Below are positions 36,574 through 47,885 of a stretch of DNA of 64,000 nucleotides, one piece after another. Numbering within the stretch: the first letter of the stretch is position 1; every line of letters starts with the position of its first letter. The position numbers and the translations under genes were made by a program. The DNA comes from Anthoceros angustus (taxonomy: Eukaryota; Streptophyta; Anthocerotopsida; Anthocerotales; Anthocerotaceae), in the NCBI GenBank assembly GCA_010909165.1, contig MU008159.1, positions 496,001-560,000 of the forward strand. Reading direction: 5' to 3'. The notes under the pieces were generated by a model that worked only from the letters and a program-made list of their open reading frames with translations, made no database searches and was not told where the DNA came from.

Positions 36574-37202
36574 GATCCCGCAATTCCACCCGCTCCTTCA
36601 ACAACAATGCCCCTAACGCCTCGAGCTCGAGTATGCTCACATTGACGATGCACTTCATCCTTCCACCGCTCGAACGACAATAGAATCTACCACCGCCGGG
36701 CATATTTCAAAGCCCCTTGCACTCACGATCGGAAAAAGTGGGCTCGAACTCATCTTGCGGTTGCTCGCTCGATCGCCATATCGAAGATGATGATTTGCAA
36801 GTTGGTTTCAAAGACATGGTAGCGACATGGTACCACGTGATTCCAAAGTCGGTGACGATCGATGTTTGGAATTTGAGGAGCATGGAGTGAATGCCTTTTA
36901 TCATGTAAAAAATGTTCGTTCTCATTTCTCTGCGATGATCGGCTCACCAACGTTAACGTTAACGTTAACGTGAGCGTTCGTTGGTGTGATGTTGCCGTGC
37001 AAATGCGCGGAAGGAAAGAAATGATGTTCGCGGCTGCTCTTTAGTGAAAGCTTAATTAATATTTAATTGTAGCTAGCCACTACAAGCGAACGGATAGTTT
37101 GAAGCATAGACCAATGTTGCGGACGGAAGGATGCAAAGCAGTTTGAGAGGAGTCTCTCAAAGCGAAAACAAGCTAACTAGGCATGTTCGTTGTTCTAATT
37201 AT

Positions 37203-37315
37203 TTATCCTTCTTGTTGCTTCCGGTGGCGAAATCCAGCCAAGGATCCAGCAGAAACAATGGTGCTCACAAATTGCGTGTACGGGTAGGAGGAAGCCACCT
37301 CCAAACCGCAGCGCT
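37203..37315 (-). pseudogene. F-box/kelch copy F11, C-terminal tail only
   Basis: About 110 bp of 3' end, switching to integrase C-terminal sequence at AGCGCTTGTCG exactly as in F8. Confidence 0.7.
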
Positions 37316-37597
37316 TGTCGATTTTCTCACCCAACGTGTCCAAATTCGCAGAGGCTCGTCGGTTTGCCCATGGAACCCAAAACCAAGCCCAATCGCCAAT
37401 CATCGTCGTCGTCCTCAAGAATTTGCGTTGGTACCTATGTCTTCTTCCTAATTTATCCCTTCACGGGATTCGTAAGATTTCCTCGTTTTGTTGGTCCTTA
37501 CCGTATCCTCCGTTGCATTGGCCTGTGGCCTATGAGCTTGCCCTTCCTCCCGAATCTCGCATTCACCTGCCTTCCGAACACGAACCATGTTTTGATC
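37313..37597 (+). pseudogene. Extra copy of gypsy integrase C-terminal segment (G7b)
   Basis: Repeats the C-terminal part of G7 including its distinctive CCAAAACCAAGCCC deletion. It is then joined at 37597-37650 to promoter-subrepeat sequence (CCACGGGATATAGAGCTC) and re-enters the spacer at CTCGAGTATGC. Confidence 0.75.
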
Positions 37598-38233
37598 ACC
37601 ACTCCGACCACGGGATATAGAGCTCTAGGCCTTGAAAAGCTAGCTCGAGTATGCTCACATTGACGATGCACTTCATCCTTCCACCGCTCGAACGACAATA
37701 GAATCTACCACCGCCGGGCATATTTCAAAGCCCCTTGCACTCACGATCGGAAAAAGTGGGCTCGGAACTCATCTTGCGGTTGCTCGCTCGATCGCCATAT
37801 CGAAGATGATGATTTGCAAGTTGGTTTCAAAGACATGGTAGCGACATGGTACCACGTGATTCCAAAGCCGTGTGACGATCGATGTTTGGAATTTGAGGAG
37901 CATGGAGTGAATGCCTTTTATCATGTAAAAAAAAATGTTTCGTTCTCATTTCTCTCGCGATGATCAGCTCACCAACGTTAACGTTAACGTTAACGTGAAT
38001 GTTCGTTGGTGTGATGTTGCCTGCAAATGCGCGGAAGGAAAGAAATGATGTTCGACGCTGCTCTTTAGTGAAAGCTTAATTTAATATTTAATTGTAGCTA
38101 GCCCGCTACACAAGGCGGTGTTGCGAGAGTTTGAAGCATAGACCAATGTTGCGACGGAAGGATGCAAAGCAGTTTGAGAGGAGTCTCTCAAAGCGAAAAC
38201 AAGCTGACTAGGCATGTTCGTTGTTCTAATTAT

Positions 38234-38492
38234 TTATCCTTGTTGTTGCTTCCGGTGGCGAAATCCAAGGATCCAGCAGAAACAATGGTGCTCACAAAGC
38301 TGCGTGTACGGGTAGGAGGAAGCCACCTCCAAACCGCAGCGTTTGTCGCATATCGACACCCACCACCTTGCCCTCGTTATCGTGCATGAGATATACTTTC
38401 CGGCCCGCCACGACTCTCATATGAAAAGACATATGGTCGTCCGAACGGCTGGCGGGCGGTCGGTGAAGATGGAAGCGGGCATGGTGGCCATC
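38234..38492 (-). pseudogene. F-box/kelch copy F12, C-terminal fragment
   Basis: About 260 bp of 3' end, then a jump at the shared GGCCATC/GCCATCC word to the AT-rich spacer (CGTTAGCTATTGC). The F-box body and promoter subrepeats of this unit are missing. Confidence 0.75.
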
Positions 38493-38643
38493 CGTTAGCT
38501 ATTGCTAACCATGTTTCATTAACACTAATCAATACTTAATTAATGTAAGCGCTTTAGATTAATTAATACTAATTACTTAAAGACAAGTCATTAGATTAAT
38601 TAATGCTAATCAAACACTAAACCCAAGTGTAGAGTAGTGTCAC

Positions 38644-39705
38644 GGTATGACATCCCTTAAGTTCCCCATATTTGCGGGCTTTGATTTAAGCCCACGATGT
38701 TCCATCTACAGTCATAAATCTTACTACTACCACTCTCAATCGGCTCTATTTTTGGCCTCACCAATCAGACGTCCGAGATTATGTCCTCCTTTGCAACTTA
38801 TGCCAATGCAACAAAGCTTGTCACCAACGCCTTGCCTCCACCTCCGCATCCATCCTTGTCTCACACCCTTCCACCGCTCGAGCTCGAGTATGCTCACATT
38901 GACGATGCACTTCATCCTTCCACCTCGTTGAGTTTGCCTACAACAATGCCCCTAACGCCTCAACCCGAGTTACTCCATTCATCTCCACCTCCAAAGCGGT
39001 CGGTCTTCACGAATAAGCTTACTCATCAAGTGCTCCTTGCCTCCATCGAGACATGCTCTCGAACAAAACGACTTATTGTGAAAGTGGTTTATCGTGCCCA
39101 TGGCCTCCCTCGCTCTCTTGTGAGCGATCATGATTCCAGTTTACGCCCCGCTCGCAAGCGGTTCACGTGGTCTTGGCACCAAGCTCTCATCGCCTTTTAT
39201 CCTCGACGGATGGTGCTACGGAGCGAGCTAATCAAGTTTTAGAGGATATACTCCGTGCTTATGTGTGCACCAAACTCGGTGGCTGGACTTTCTCCACCTC
39301 GTTGAGTTTGCCTACAACAATGCCCCTAACGCCTCAACCCGAGTTACTCCATTCTTGTTCAACAAAGGTTTTCACCCCGCGTTGCTTTCGCTTCCTTGCC
39401 TTCCGCTTGTGTCCTCGCCGCTTGTCGATTTTCTCACCCAACGTGTCCAAATTCGCAGAGGCTCGTCGGTTTGCCCATGGAACCCAAAACCAAGCCCAAT
39501 CGCCAATCATCGTCGTCGTCCTCAAGAATTTGCGTTGGTACCTATGTCTTCTTCGCCGAATTTATCCCTTCACGGGATTCGTAAGATTTCCTCGTTTTGT
39601 TGGTCCTTACCGTATCCTCCGTTGCATTGGCCTGTGGCCTATGAGCTTGCCCTTCCTCCCGAATCTCGCATTCACCCCGCCTTCCGAACACGAACCATGT
39701 TTTGA
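38644..39705 (+). pseudogene. Gypsy integrase copy G8 (scrambled)
   Basis: Between about 38835 and 39000 the zinc-binding/core junction is replaced by a string of pieces: F-box leader (CGCATCCATCC), spacer (GAGCTCGAGTATGCTC), a later integrase piece (TACAACAATGCCCC) and F-box (CACCTCCAAAGCGG). Normal core sequence then resumes at GTCTTCACGAATAAGC. The C-terminal part is like G7. Confidence 0.76.
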
Positions 39706-40329
39706 TCCCTTCACGGGATATAGAGCTCTAGGCCTTGAAAAGCTAGCTCGAGTATGCTCACATTGACCGATGCACTTCATCCTTCCACCGCTCGAACGAC
39801 AATAGAATCTACCACCGCCGGGCATATTTCAAAGCCCCTTGCACTCACGATCGGAAAAAGTGGGCTCGAACTCATCTTGCGGTTGCTCGCTCGATCGCCA
39901 TATCGAAGATGATGATTTGCAAGTTGGTTTCAAAGACATGGTAGCGACATGGTACCACGTGATTCCAGGCCGCCGACGATCGATGTTTGGAATTTGAGGA
40001 GCATGGAGTGAATGCCTTTTATCATGTAAAAAATGTTTCGTTCTCATTTCTCTCGCGATGATCGGCTCACCAACGTTAACGTTAACGTGAGCGTTCGTTG
40101 GTGTGATGTTGCCTGCAAATGCGCGGAAGGAAAGAAATGATGTTCGACGCGGCTACTCTTTAGTGAAAGCTTAATTTAATATTTAATTGTAGCTAGCCCG
40201 GCTACACAAGGCGATTGTTGCGAGTTTGAAGCATAGACCAATGTTGCGACGGAAGGATGCAAAGCAGTTTGAGAGGAGTCTCTCAAATCGAAAACAAGCT
40301 AAACTAGGCATGTTCGTTGTTCTAATTAT

Positions 40330-41575
40330 TTATCCTTGTTGTTGCTTCCGGTGGCGAAATCCAAGGATCCAGCAGAAACAATGGTGCTCACAAAGCTGCG
40401 TGTACGGGTAGGAGGAAGCCACCTCCAAACCGCAGCGTTTGTCGCATATCGACACCCACCACCTTGCCCTCGTTATCGGGCATGAGATATACTTTCCGGC
40501 CCGCCACGACTCTCATATGAAAAGACATATGGTCGTCCGAACGGCTGGCGGGCGTCGGTGAAGATGGAAGCGGGCATGGTGGCCATCACCGTCCGTGACA
40601 TGCTCGCAAAATCTAGCTCCCACACCGCACTTCAAACATGGGCGGGCGATCCGAATCGCCACCCTATGGCCACGCACAGCGGTCTCGCATGTTGAAGTGT
40701 CCCTTGCATTTAAGAACTTGGAATCCGCACTAGGCTTGCGCGAATCATATAGCTCCAATCGCCAATCATCGCCTTTTATCCTCGACGGATGGTGCTCACA
40801 AAGCTGCGACATCCTCATGAGGCACGTGAGCACGCTGCCCACAAACACTCCGTACCCCATATCGAACAAGGCGTCGCGAACAAGCACGTCCATGGCACTG
40901 GTTGTCTCACTCCACCTCCAAAGCGCGAGTCGAGGCGAAGGTCGACAGTTTGTCCATGTTCTCCACACCGCTACCCCACCGACTCCTGGATTCACCGCCA
41001 CCGGCTTGAGGGAGCGCGCTTTGGCGTCCACCCACACGCCCGCACATGATGGAGCCGCAAGTCACCCGGGAGAGCCGGCGGCCGGTCGAGCGCACCGGGT
41101 TGCCCAAGTGCGGGATGGCCATCCGCCCGCCACGACTCTCATATGAAAAGACATGGTGACATGAGCAAGCCGCCGCATGCCGCTACTTGGGAGCTCCAAA
41201 ACCCACGTCGTGGCCGCTTCCGGTGGCGGCGTCGGCGGGACTGGTCCGACCGCGGCTTGGTGGCATCCACGACGAGTCGGAGCTTGTACCAGCGGTTGGA
41301 GGCGGTCGTGGGCGCACGAGGCTTTGCCGTAGGTTGTAAAGCCCGCCACGAAAAGCATCCAATCCGTTCTCCCGCCGCAATTCCACCCGCTCCTTCAACA
41401 ACAAGGGCGACAACACGGCCTTGTTCAACTCTCTCGCACACCGTGCGCAATCGCAGCAGCTCGGCACCGCACCTTTGCCGGATCGTCATCACAATGTCGT
41501 GAGGCGGTCACTCCATTCATCTCCACCCTCCTCGGCATCCATCCTTGTCTCACACCCTTCCACCTCCGCATCCAT
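40330..41575 (-). pseudogene. F-box/kelch copy F13
   Basis: Full-length by position and frame-disrupted. At 40757-40800 two integrase pieces (TCGCCAATCATCGCC, then TTTTATCCTCGACGGATGG) and a GTGCTCACAAAGCTGCG piece replace the segment that in F2 is rich in CAG/CTG. Confidence 0.78.
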
Positions 41576-41653
41576 CCCACACCGCAATTGCTACAACCTA
41601 CAACGGAATACGGATGATGTCGAACCTCCGATAGCTACCACTCCGACCACGGG

Positions 41654-42020
41654 ATATAGAGCTCTAGGCCTTGAAAAGCTAGTTCGAGGGAGAAGCTTAA
41701 GGAAGAAGCAAGTGAGTCGATGATTATTTTGGTGTGTGGGATCGCACATATATAGCCTTTACAAATTTGGGCTTGGCGATTCTCGGTGTTCTTCAACTCA
41801 CCTCCAAACTACGTCACGGGATATAGAGCTCTAGGCCTTGCAAAGCTAGCTCAAGGGAAGCAAGTGAGTCGATAATAATTTTGGTGTGTGGGATCGCACA
41901 TATATAGCCTTTAAAATTTGGTCTTGGTAGATTCTCGGTGTTCTTCAACTCACCTCCAAACTACGTCACATGATATAGAGCTAAGACATGCAAAGCTAGT
42001 TCGAGGGAGAAGCTTAAGGA
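41654..42020 (-). promoter_or_regulatory. Promoter-side subrepeats of F13 (three copies)
   Basis: Units near 41654, 41819 and 41971. In the first, the AGTTCGAGGGAGAAGCTTAA end of the third-type unit has been substituted. Confidence 0.5.
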
Positions 42021-42588
42021 AGAAGAAGCAAGTGAGTCTAGATTCTCGTAAGATTCTAGTGGACACCAGCTTTCCAATAGCATGTTGCGGAACCTACATA
42101 CATATGTATATATGCGATTTTGGCATCTTCTCTCGTTGGATATGAGTGCAAAGTGCACATGGGAAAGCAGGCATTGTATATATATGTGGAGGAGATGGAC
42201 AAGCCTCGAGGCGTACCATAGCATACGATATCCTTCATTGGATGTGAATGCAAAGCGCACATGGGAGAAAAATAATTGGTTTTATTAAAGAAAGAGAATA
42301 GATTGGGGTCACCATCTATGAAAGGACATCAAAGGAAGATCGCAAGGATTGCTATAGATAGGAGCAATCCACTGTCAAGTGGGATGAAGAGGTGGCTTGC
42401 ATGCATTGCCCTATGCTTAGTGACCTTGAAAGCCATCCGTTAGCTATTGCTAACCATGTTTCATTAACACTAATCAATACTTAATTAATGTAAGCGCTTT
42501 AGATTAATTAATACTAATTACTTAAAGACAAGTCATTAGATTAATTAATGCTAATCAAACACTAAACCCAAGTGCGAGTAGTGTCACA

Positions 42589-43621
42589 GTATGACATCCC
42601 TTAAGTTCCCCATATTTGCGGGCTTTGATTTGAAGCCCACGATGTTCCATCTACAGTCATAAATCTTACTACTACCACTCTCAATCGGCTCTATTTTTGG
42701 CCTCACTCAATCAGACGTCCGAGATTATGTCCTCCTTTGCAACTTATGCCAATGCAACAAAGCTTGTCACCAACGCCTTGCCGGCTGCTCCAACCCTTGC
42801 CTTCGCTTCCTTGCCTCGCCGGAGCAAGTCACACTTGACTTCATAACCGGATTGCCTCGCAATGCTCGGCTTTGATGCGTTCTGGTCTTCACGAATAAGC
42901 TTACTCATCAAGTGCTCCTTGCCTCCACTCGAGACATGCTCTCGAACAAAGCGACTTATTGTGGAAAGTGGTTTATCGTGCCCATGGCCTCCCTCGCTCT
43001 CTTGTGAGCGATCATGATTCCAGTTTACGTCCGCTTCGGCAAGCGGTTCACGTGGTCTTGGCACCAAGCCCAATCGCCAATCATCGCCTTTTATCCTCGA
43101 CGGATGGTGCTACGGGCGAGCTAATCAAGTTTTAGAGGATATACTCCGTGCTTATGCAGGTGTGCACCAAACTCGGTGGCTGGACTTTCTCCACCTCGTT
43201 GAGTTTGCCTACAACAATGCCCCTAACGCCTCAACCCGAGTTACTCCATTCTTGTTCAACAAAGGTTTTCACCCCGCACGTTGCTTTCTGCTTCCTTGCC
43301 TTCTGCTGCTTGTGTCCCTGCTGCTTGTCGATTTTCTCACCCAACGTGTCCAAATTCTGCAGTAGGCTCGTCAGTTTGCCCATGGAACCCAAAACCGCCA
43401 AGCCCAATCTGCCAATCATCGTCGTCGTCCTCAAGAATTTGCAGTTGGTACCTATGTCTTGCTGTCTGCCCGGAATTTATCCCTTCATGGGATTCGTAAG
43501 ATTTCCCCTGGTTTTGTTGGTCCTTACCGTATCCTCCGTTGAATTGGCCCTGTGGCCTATGAGCTTGCCCTTCCTCCCGAATCTCGCATTCACCCTGCCT
43601 TCCGAACACGAACCATGTTTT
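42589..43621 (+). pseudogene. Gypsy integrase copy G9 (best-preserved C-terminal half)
   Basis: From about 43155 to 43621 one frame reads through RWLDFLHLVEFAYNN, DFLTQRVQ, FAHGTQNRQAQ, FAVGTYVLL, FVGPYRIL and AYELALPPESRIHPAF. It is interrupted only by two in-frame stops (TAG near 43363, TGA near 43539). This is the integrase C-terminal domain with its GPY/F module. CTG and CAG are retained here (AATTCTGCAG at 43353). Further 5', patches occur near 42800 and 43068-43088. Confidence 0.8.
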
Positions 43622-44240
43622 GATCCCGACCGGTCTTGCGCAAGGCTCGAGCTCGAGTATGCTCACATTGACCGATGCACTTCATCCTTCCACCGCTCGA
43701 CGACAATAGAATCTACCAGCCGGGCATATTTCAAAGCCCTTGCACTCACGATCGGAAAAAGTGGGCTCGAACTCATCTTGCGGTTGCTCGCTCGATCGCC
43801 ATATCGAAGATGATGATTTGCAAGTTGGTTTCAAAAGACATGGTAGCGACATGGTACCACGTGATTCCGCGGTCGGTGACGATCGATGTTTGGAATTTGA
43901 GGAGCATGGAGTGAATGCCTTTTATCATGTAAAAAATGTTCGTTCTCATTTCTCTCGCGATGATCGGCTCACCAACGTTAACGTTAACGTGAGCGTTCGT
44001 TGGTGTGATGTTGCCGCAAATGCGCGGAAGGAAAGAAATGATGTTCGACGGCTGCTCTTTAGTGAAAGCTTAATTTAATATTTAATTGTAGCTAGCCCAG
44101 CGCTACACAAGGGCAGATTGTTGCAGATAGTTTGAAGCATAGACCAATGTTGCAGCAGACGGAAGGATGCAAACAGTCTGAGAGGAGTCTCTCAAACTGA
44201 AAGCAAGTTGACAGCTAGGCATGTTCGTTGTTCTAATTAT

Positions 44241-45936
44241 TTATCCTTGTTGTTGCTTCCAGCTGGCGAAATCCAGCCAAGGATCCACGCAGGAAACACT
44301 GGTGCTCACAAACTGCTTGTACGGGTAGGAGGGAAGCCACCTCCAAACCGCAGGCGTTTGTCGCATATCGACACCCACCACCTTGCCCTCGTTATCGTGC
44401 ATGAGATATACTTCCGGCCCGACTCTCATATGAAAAGACATATGGTCGTCCGAGCGGCTGGCGGGCGTCGGTGAAGATGGAAGCGGGCATGGTGGCCATC
44501 ACCGTCGTGACATGCTCGCAAAATCTAGCTCCCACACCGCACTTCAAACATGGGCGGGCGATCACGGAATCGCCACCCTATGGCCACGCACAGCGGTCTC
44601 GCATGTTGAAGTGTCCCTTGCATTTAAGAACTTGGAATCACGCACTAGGCTTGCGCAGAATCATATAGCTCCAAGCCCGCTTGAGACGATGCGAGATTGC
44701 GACTGCGACATCCTCATGAGGCACGTGAGCACGCTGCCCACAAACACTCCGTACCCCATATCGAAGCAGGCGTCGCGAACAAGCACGCCCATGGCCGGTT
44801 GTCTCACTCCACCTCCAAAGCGCGGAGTCGAAGGCGAAGGTCGACACAGTTTGTCCATGTTCTCCACGCTACCCCACCGACTCCTGGATTCACCGCCACC
44901 AGCTTGAGGGAGCGCGCTTTGGCGTCCACCCACACGCCCGCACATGATGGAGCCGCAAGTCACCCGGGAGAGCCGGCGGGTCGAGCGCTGCCGGGTTGCC
45001 CAAGTGCGGGATGGCCATCCGCCCGCCGCTGCGTGGCGGACATGAGCAAGCCGCCGCATGCCGCTACTTGGGAGCTCCAAAACCCACGTCCGTGGCCGCT
45101 GTTCGGTGGCGGCGTCGGCGGACTGGTCCGACCGCGGCTTGGTGGCATCCACGACGAGTCGGAGCTTGTACCGGTTGGAGGCGGTCGTGACGCACGAGGC
45201 TTTGCCGGCGTAGGTTGTAAAGCACGCCCATGGCCTGGTTGTCTCACTCCACCTCCAAAGCGGAGTCGAAGGCGAAGGTCGACACAGTTTGTCCATGTTC
45301 TCCACACCGCTACCCCACCGACTCCTGGATTCACCGCCACCAGCTTGAGGGAGCGCTTTGGCGTCCACCCACACGCCCGCACATGATGGAGCCGCAAGTC
45401 ACCCGGGAGAGCCGGCGGTCGAGCGCACCACCGGGTTGCCCAAGTGCGGGATGGCCATCCGCCCGCTTGAGGGAGCGCGCTTTGGCGTCCACCCACACGC
45501 CCGCACATGATGGAGCCGCAAGTCACACTTGACTTCATAACCGGATTGCCTCGCAATCGCAGCAGCTCGGCACCGCACCTTTGCCGGTGGCGGCGTCGGC
45601 GGACTGGTCCGACCGCGGCTTGGGTGGCATCCACGAGTCGGAGCTTGTACCAACGGTTGGAGGCGGTCGTGACGCACGAGGCTTTGCGGCGTAGGTTGTA
45701 AAGCCCGCCACGAAAAGCATCCAATCCGTTCTCCCGCCGCAATTCCACCCGCTCCTTCAACAACAAGGCGACAACACGGCCTTGTTCAACTCTCTGCACA
45801 CCGTGCGCAATCGCAGCAGCTCGGCACCGCACCTTTGCCGGGATCGTCATCACAATGTCGTGAGGCGGTCACTCCATTCATCTCCACCCTCCTCGGCATC
45901 CATCCTTGTCTCACACCCTTCCACCTCCGCATCCAT
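44241..45936 (-). pseudogene. F-box/kelch copy F14 with internal duplications
   Basis: About 450 bp longer than other copies. The middle of the gene is present almost three times: sequence returns to CCCATGGCCTGGTTGTCTC at 45228 and to CTTGAGGGAGCGCGC at 45465. At 45520-45590 it then runs GCAAGTCAC into integrase ACTTGACTTCATAACC, back into F-box CGCAATCGCAGCAGC, and into GCCGGTGGCGGCG. Every jump is at a 5-10-nt shared word. The frame is broken throughout. Confidence 0.78.
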
Positions 45937-46011
45937 CCCACACCGCAATTGCTACAACCTACAACGGAATACGGATGATGTCGAACCTCCGATAGCTACC
46001 ACTCCGACCAC

Positions 46012-46550
46012 GGGATATAGAGCTCTAGGCCTTGAAAAGCTAGCTCGAGGAGAAGCTTAAGGGAAGAAGCAAGTGAGTCCGATAATAATTTTGGTGTGTG
46101 GGATCGCATATATAGCCTTTACAAATTTGGGCTTGGCGATTCTCGGTGTTCTTCAACTCACCTCCAAACTACGTCACGGGATATAGAGCTCTAGGCCTTG
46201 CAAAGCTAGCTCAAGGGACGAAGCAAGTGAGTCGATAATAATTTTGGTGTGTGGGATCGCACATATATAGCCTTTAAAATTTGGTCTTGGTAGATTCTCG
46301 GTGTTCTTCAACTCACCTCCAAACTACGTCACGGGATATAGAGCTCTAGGCCTTGCAAAGCTAGCTCAAGGGAAGAAGCAAGTGAGTCGATAATAATTTT
46401 GGTGTGTGGGATCGCACATATATAGCCTTTAAAATTTGGTCTTGGTAGATTCTCGGTGTTCTTCAACTCACCTCCAAACTACGTCACATGATATAGAGCT
46501 AAGACATGCAAAGCTAGTTCGAGGAGAAGCTTAAGGGAAGAAGAAGCAAG
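46012..46550 (-). promoter_or_regulatory. Promoter-side subrepeats of F14 (four copies)
   Basis: Units near 46012, 46178, 46334 and 46487. Together with the F2 block this is one of only two blocks with four rather than three units. Confidence 0.5.
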
Positions 46551-47110
46551 TGAGTCTAGATTCTCGTAAGATTCTAGTGGACACCAGACTTTCCAATAGC
46601 ATGTTGCGGAACCTACATACATATGTATATATGCGATTTTGGCATCTTCTCTCGTTGGATATGAGTGCAAAGTGCACATGGGAAAGCAGGCATTGTATAT
46701 ATATGTGGAGGAGATGGACAAGCCTCGAGGCGTACCATAGCATACGATATCCTTCATTGGATGTGAATGCAAAGCGCACATGGGAGAAAAATAATTGGTT
46801 TTATTAAAGAAAGAGAATAGATTGGGGTCAGCCATCTATGAAAGGACATCAAAGGAAGATCGCAAGGATTGCTATAGATAGGAGCAATCCACAAGCTCAA
46901 GTGGGATGAAGAGGTGGCTTGCATGCATTGCCCTATGCTTAGTGACCTTGAAAAGCCATCCGTTAGCTATTGCTAACCATGTTTCATTAACACTAATCAA
47001 TACTTAATTAATGTAGCGCTTTAGATTAATTAATACTAATTACTTAAAGACAAGTCATTAGATTAATTAATGCTAATCAAACACTAAACCCAAGTGCAGA
47101 GTAGTGTCAC

Positions 47111-47830
47111 GGTATGACATCCCTTAAGTTCCCCATATTTGCGGGCTTTGATTTGAAGCCCACGATGTTCCATCTACAGTCATAAATCTTACTACTACCA
47201 CTCTCAATCGGCTCTATTTTTGGCCTCACTCAATCAGACGTCCGAGATTATGTCCTCCTTTGCAACTTATGCCAATGCAACAAAGCTTGTCACCAACGCC
47301 TTGCCGGCTGCTCCAACCCTTGCTGTCCCTTTCGCCACAGGAGCAAGTCACACTTGACTTCATAACCGGATTGCCTCGCAATGCTCACGGCTTTGATGCG
47401 TTCTGGTCTTCACGAATAAGCTTACTCATCAAGTGCTCCTTGCCTCCACTACTGAGACATGCTCTACTGAACAAAGTTGACTTATTGTGGAAAGTGGTTT
47501 ATCGTGCCCATGGCCTCCCTCGCTCTCTTGTGAGCGATCATGATTCCAGGTTTACGTCCCGCTTCTGGCAAGCGGTTCACTGTGGTCTTGGCACCAAGCT
47601 CTGTATGTCTACTGCCTTTTATCCTCAGACGGATGGTGCTACGGAGCGAGCTAATCAAGTTTTAGAGGATATACTCCGTGCTTATGCAGGTGTGCACCAA
47701 ACTCGGTGGCTGGACTTTCTCCACCTCGTTGAGTTTGCCTACAACAACGCCCCTAACGCCTCAACCCGAGTTACTCCATTCTTGTTCAACAAAGGTTTTC
47801 ACCCCTTGCGTTGCTACGCTTCCTTGCCTC
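47111..47830 (+). pseudogene. Gypsy integrase copy G10 (best-preserved core, 3'-truncated)
   Basis: The catalytic core is open from about 47450 to 47830 and shows SDHDSRF, then FYPQTDGATERANQVLED, giving the second D and the E of the D,D-35-E triad. The first D lies in VTLDFITGLP near 47350, separated by one frameshift around 47395. RWLDFLHLVEFAYNN and PFLFNKGFHP follow. CAG/CTG are retained at PQTDG (47626-47628) and CTCTGTATG (47599). The C-terminal GPY/F part is absent: at about 47835 sequence jumps through GAGACATGC to promoter-subrepeat DNA, which ends at 47885. Confidence 0.85.
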
Positions 47831-47885
47831 CACTCGAGACATGCAAAGCTAGTTCGAGGAGAAGCTTAAGGAAGAAGCAAGTGAG

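Larger units (their letters stand above)
8445..47885. repeat. ~39-kb tandem array of ~3.9-kb F-box/gypsy units
   Basis: The landmark CTTAAGTTCCCCATATTTGC recurs near 12720, 16600, 22830, 26705, 31602, 35587, 38657, 42600 and 47128. Spacings run from 3.07 to 6.23 kb, with a modal value near 3.9 kb. Each full unit holds: gypsy integrase fragment (+); a ~300-bp spacer ending in GACGATCGATG; an AACGTT microsatellite; a hairpin; an F-box/kelch gene (-); two to four ~155-bp TATA-bearing subrepeats; and a TTAATTAAT-rich spacer. Unit-length differences reflect internal duplications (20.4-22.6, 28.4-29.0, 37.3-37.9 and 44.8-45.5 kb) and one large loss (F-box body missing near 38.49 kb). The first unit begins inside the GACGATCGATG spacer. 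The last ends after an integrase fragment joined to subrepeat sequence. Confidence 0.9.

Noticed and set aside
44960-45853. 297-codon minus-strand open frame in the array
   Set aside because: It is a wrong-frame reading of a rearranged F-box copy; the kelch and F-box motifs are in other frames.
8445-47885. Centromeric or rDNA-type satellite
   Set aside because: The units contain protein-coding F-box and integrase sequence, and no rRNA or short monomer structure is present.
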